Positions 61,266-64,000 of a stretch of 64,000 bases of DNA are shown one piece after another. The notes below the pieces were generated by a model that made no database searches, was not told the DNA's origin, and worked only from the letters and a program-made list of their open reading frames with translations. The DNA lies in contig CM049312.1 in the NCBI GenBank assembly GCA_026874595.1, forward strand, positions 57,415,429 to 57,479,428, read 5' to 3'. The translations under genes were made by a program, and so were the position numbers. Position 1 is the first letter of the stretch. Every line of letters begins with the position of its first letter. This stretch comes from Sipunculus nudus (Eukaryota > Annelida > Sipuncula > Golfingiida > Sipunculidae).

Positions 61266-62104
61266 ACGTGCACTGGGCTGACCAAGCTCAGCTGAGGCAA
61301 GGCAGTTGCCCCAAGTGAACTGGAACAAATTGCCACCTGCAGCTACTGCACTGATTGAACTCTTCACATGCATTTGGTTGTACTGACTAAACTATTGACC
61401 TATTTTCTAATATGATAAAAAGCTATAAATAGGTACAGACTGCATGAAACTTCGCCTGTTGCCAAATCGGAAATAGTTGGCAGTTAGCATAGCTATTTAT
61501 AGATACAGCACAATCTTCGCCTGTTTACGCATACTGAAAGACATTGGCTAAAATGAATTTTTAAAGCTGACCTTTTCATAAGATTTTTCTATCAAAATCT
61601 TTGGAATAATAATATATGCCTATTGAAAGCAAAATCAGAATAAAGATATATTTTATTCATGAATTTTTCTTACACATAAGGTTGAAATGGAACCACTTAT
61701 TTATGCTGCCTGTACAGCTCTGCTAATATACCAAAATAGCTCAGTTTGTTAACACAATAAATCTGCTAGCTTTGTTTACCAAAGTACATCACAGACCTTT
61801 CATTGGTAATGGTCCAATATTTCTGTCAAAATCATTTAATTAAACAAAAAGGCCACCTAAGAATCATTTTTGTGCGATGTAACAGAAGTAACAATTTTGC
61901 AGAAGAAGACTTGCAGCCCTCAGTTTGAAATAGACTTACTAATGGCCACAAGACCAGCTTCAGCTTTCTATGACTCTACCAAACATTAATGAACCCTTCC
62001 TATTCTTATATAATTGAAAGAACTCTACCTTAGGATAATTCTTGTGAATAATTAAACTATTTAGCTTGACACTTTCATCATAAAACATTTTTAAGCTGAA
62101 AGAG

Positions 62105-62810
62105 GCTATACTTACAAATTTGAGTCAAGTAACCAGCATTTGCACAATACTTGGCGATGCTAACTCCTGTCGTAGCTGAGATTGTTATGTTAGTATATGC
62201 TTACTTGACCAAATGATGTTCAAATTCCTGTTACACGGCCAAAATTTATTGAACCCACAACATTTTAAAAAAATATGAGCGAGCTTGTCTCTGAGATCAT
62301 TTGGCTGAATGATTTTGGAGATATTTTCAAAGGTTTTCAAGTTTTTTTTTTCTCCGTGGAATGTAAGTTGCTGCAGTTAATGCCACGAAAAGCTCAATCC
62401 CACAATATTTGATATGTGGGGATGCCAGCTCCTGCTATTCCTGAGAAATTATTTTAATGTACTGATGATCAATGACCCCCGTACAAAAAAGGTCGATCCA
62501 GGTGGCGATACCAACTCAATTTCAAATATGACTCATGTGACCAACATTTGCATAATATTTGGTGATGATAGCCCCAGCCGTTTTTGGTATGGTAATTTTA
62601 GTAACCTTTTTTTAGCCAAATGACTAAGTTTAGCTTCCTTTAAGTCGGCAAAAATTCACCGAACTGGAACCATTCGAACAAAATTGAGCGAGATTGTTTC
62701 AGGGATTATTTCTGTGAAATATAGAAATATTTGGCGGGACAGTTTTGAAGAAAAAAATTTTTAAAGGATTTTTGGCTTTTTCCCCTACAAAATCTAAGTA
62801 AGTTGTTACG
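62105..62810 (+). repeat. diverged two-copy tandem duplication (about 405-bp period)
   Basis: ACCAGCATTTGCACAATACT and ACCAACATTTGCATAATATT, then ATGAGCGAGCTTGT and TTGAGCGAGATTGT, occur in the same order about 405 bases apart. Confidence 0.6.
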
Positions 62811-62826
62811 AAACTTAATATCAACA

Positions 62827-63480
62827 GATCACGTAGTCGTGACGAACACAAATTTTGTAATGGAGATAAAAAAAAACAGATTCTGCAACACTAGGCAGCG
62901 TGAAATGCCCAGGGAATGAATAAAGAAGTCAGTTAACAAATAATTATAATCCATTCCTAAAACAATCCCAACACTACAATACATTTAAACAACACAATTT
63001 CACAGTATAACAACAGTACAACAGCAAATCAATACAAGGTATAAATAAAGTGTACAGTACCTGGATACCACCACTCTCACAGCGACAACAAGTCATTTAT
63101 AACGTACAACCAAGATGAAAAGTTCACACAAATCTTCTCAGAGAATAACAGTCCAGTTCATTCACAAAATCAGTCCGTTGTAATCCAAAAGTGAAGTTCT
63201 TATAGTGATCCCAAAGGCACACTGAAGACTAAATAAAATAAGTTAAAAATTCGAAGAAAAGCTATAAATGCCGCAATTATAGGGAAAAAGGTCCACGAAT
63301 TGACTTGTCCGCTTGAATATATCTCTCCTCTCTCCCGGCTCTAAAACACAGCCCCTTATTTATAACTTTTCACCTGGAGCCGAGAACTTTCCGTTTCTCG
63401 AACAATCCAAAGAGCCCAACACTACACACGTTACAGGAAACATCTAGAACAAGAATGCTGTGTTTCTACATGTCAGGGTT
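62827..63480 (-). mobile_element. LTR-like repeat, copy 2
   Basis: Second copy of 50317-51165 in the same orientation, with CACTAGGCAGCGTGAAATG, CCTGGATACCACCACT and TTATTTATAACTTTTCACCT. Both copies extend into the putative leader, so they are not simply the two LTRs of one element. Confidence 0.5.
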
Positions 63481-63564
63481 TACACGTAAGCCGGCCCGGC
63501 TCGGCCAGGCGAGAAAGCCCCAGACTAGCATGACCATTGTGTTTACACGTAGGCCGCACCGGCT

Positions 63565-63705
63565 TCTGGTCACCTCGTACCCAAGTCATCTCGTACATAA
63601 GTTATCTCGTACCCAATTAGGTCATCTCGTACCCACAAGTAAGTCATCTCGTAATCAAAGGTAAGTCATCTCGTACCACCAAACAAAGTCATCTCGTACC
63701 CCAAA
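63565..63705 (+). repeat. irregular GTCATCTCGTAC tandem repeat
   Basis: Six or more units of about 15-27 bases built on AAGTCATCTCGTACC (one unit has TTATCTCGTACC) with variable A-rich linkers. Confidence 0.85.
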
Positions 63706-63749
63706 GCCAGTGTATCACCAGGCTGCAGACGAAATCCAAAGTGATTTTA

Positions 63750-63757
63750 AAATATAT

Positions 63758-63804
<47 letters not shown>
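63750..63804. repeat. TA dinucleotide repeat
   Basis: About 20 TA units with a few interruptions. Confidence 0.95.
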
Positions 63805-63807
<3 letters not shown>

Positions 63808-63957
63808 ATATATTGTTAGAAAAGCATGGCGTTATTAAGTGGTCAACAAATAAAAGGGCTGTAATATATTAAGGACATATAATAAACACAATTACTTGTG
63901 TTCAACGTACAGCCCTAGCTGTTTCTTAAGGGCCCGTACGAGCACTCAGTCGTTAGG

Positions 63958-63959
<2 letters not shown>

Positions 63960-64000
<41 letters not shown>
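63960..64000. repeat. AC dinucleotide repeat at the window edge
   Basis: Perfect AC units running to the last base; its true length is unknown. Confidence 0.95.

Overview
The window looks like nuclear DNA of an invertebrate animal, most likely a bivalve mollusc. It is AT-rich, has short phase-consistent exons with GT-AG introns, and is saturated with young and old mobile-element debris. The bivalve assignment is inference. It rests on recognising dispersed repeats of a kind common in bivalve genomes (GTCCGTCC-rich elements that start AGCTCAGCTGAC, and GTGGCGCCACC-containing tandem cores) and on gene structure; no species is claimed.

Two protein-coding genes are supported, arranged head to head. 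On the minus strand (about 1-7478) lies a protein-kinase-fold gene related to the testis-specific serine kinase (TSSK)/CAMK group. Eight exons can be joined in phase; the 3' end runs off the left edge. Its catalytic motifs are eroded (degenerate glycine loop, catalytic-loop Lys replaced by Cys, DFG replaced by EFC), so it is a pseudokinase candidate. On the plus strand (9824-38892) is a complete seven-exon PPM-type phosphatase closest to PPM1F/PPM1E (POPX). All metal-binding residues are present, and the first intron is about 17 kb.

The introns carry a nested mobile-element record. They hold three TA-flanked CAGT...ACTG elements of pogo/Tigger or Tc1-mariner style (24751-27211, 31796-35751, 37190-38343), two of which host other insertions. 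They also hold two MITEs with CTATAGTCC termini, a LINE 3' end, two long copies of an AGCTCAGCTGAC element, a nested GGGGGGTGTTT-ended element, tRNA-derived SINE remains, and a large inverted repeat in the kinase intron.

From 39 kb to 64 kb no gene can be supported. The region holds a 27-bp minisatellite open on both strands (44.7-45.5 kb), a second GTGGCGCCACC tandem array ending in a Helitron-like hairpin terminus (47.0-48.6 kb), two LTR-like repeats 12.5 kb apart, a 145-bp tandem array (51.4-52.4 kb), and a cluster of segmental duplications (52.5-56.7 kb). In one copy of that cluster a 30-bp minisatellite has expanded. It also holds a tRNA-derived SINE head and simple repeats at the right edge.
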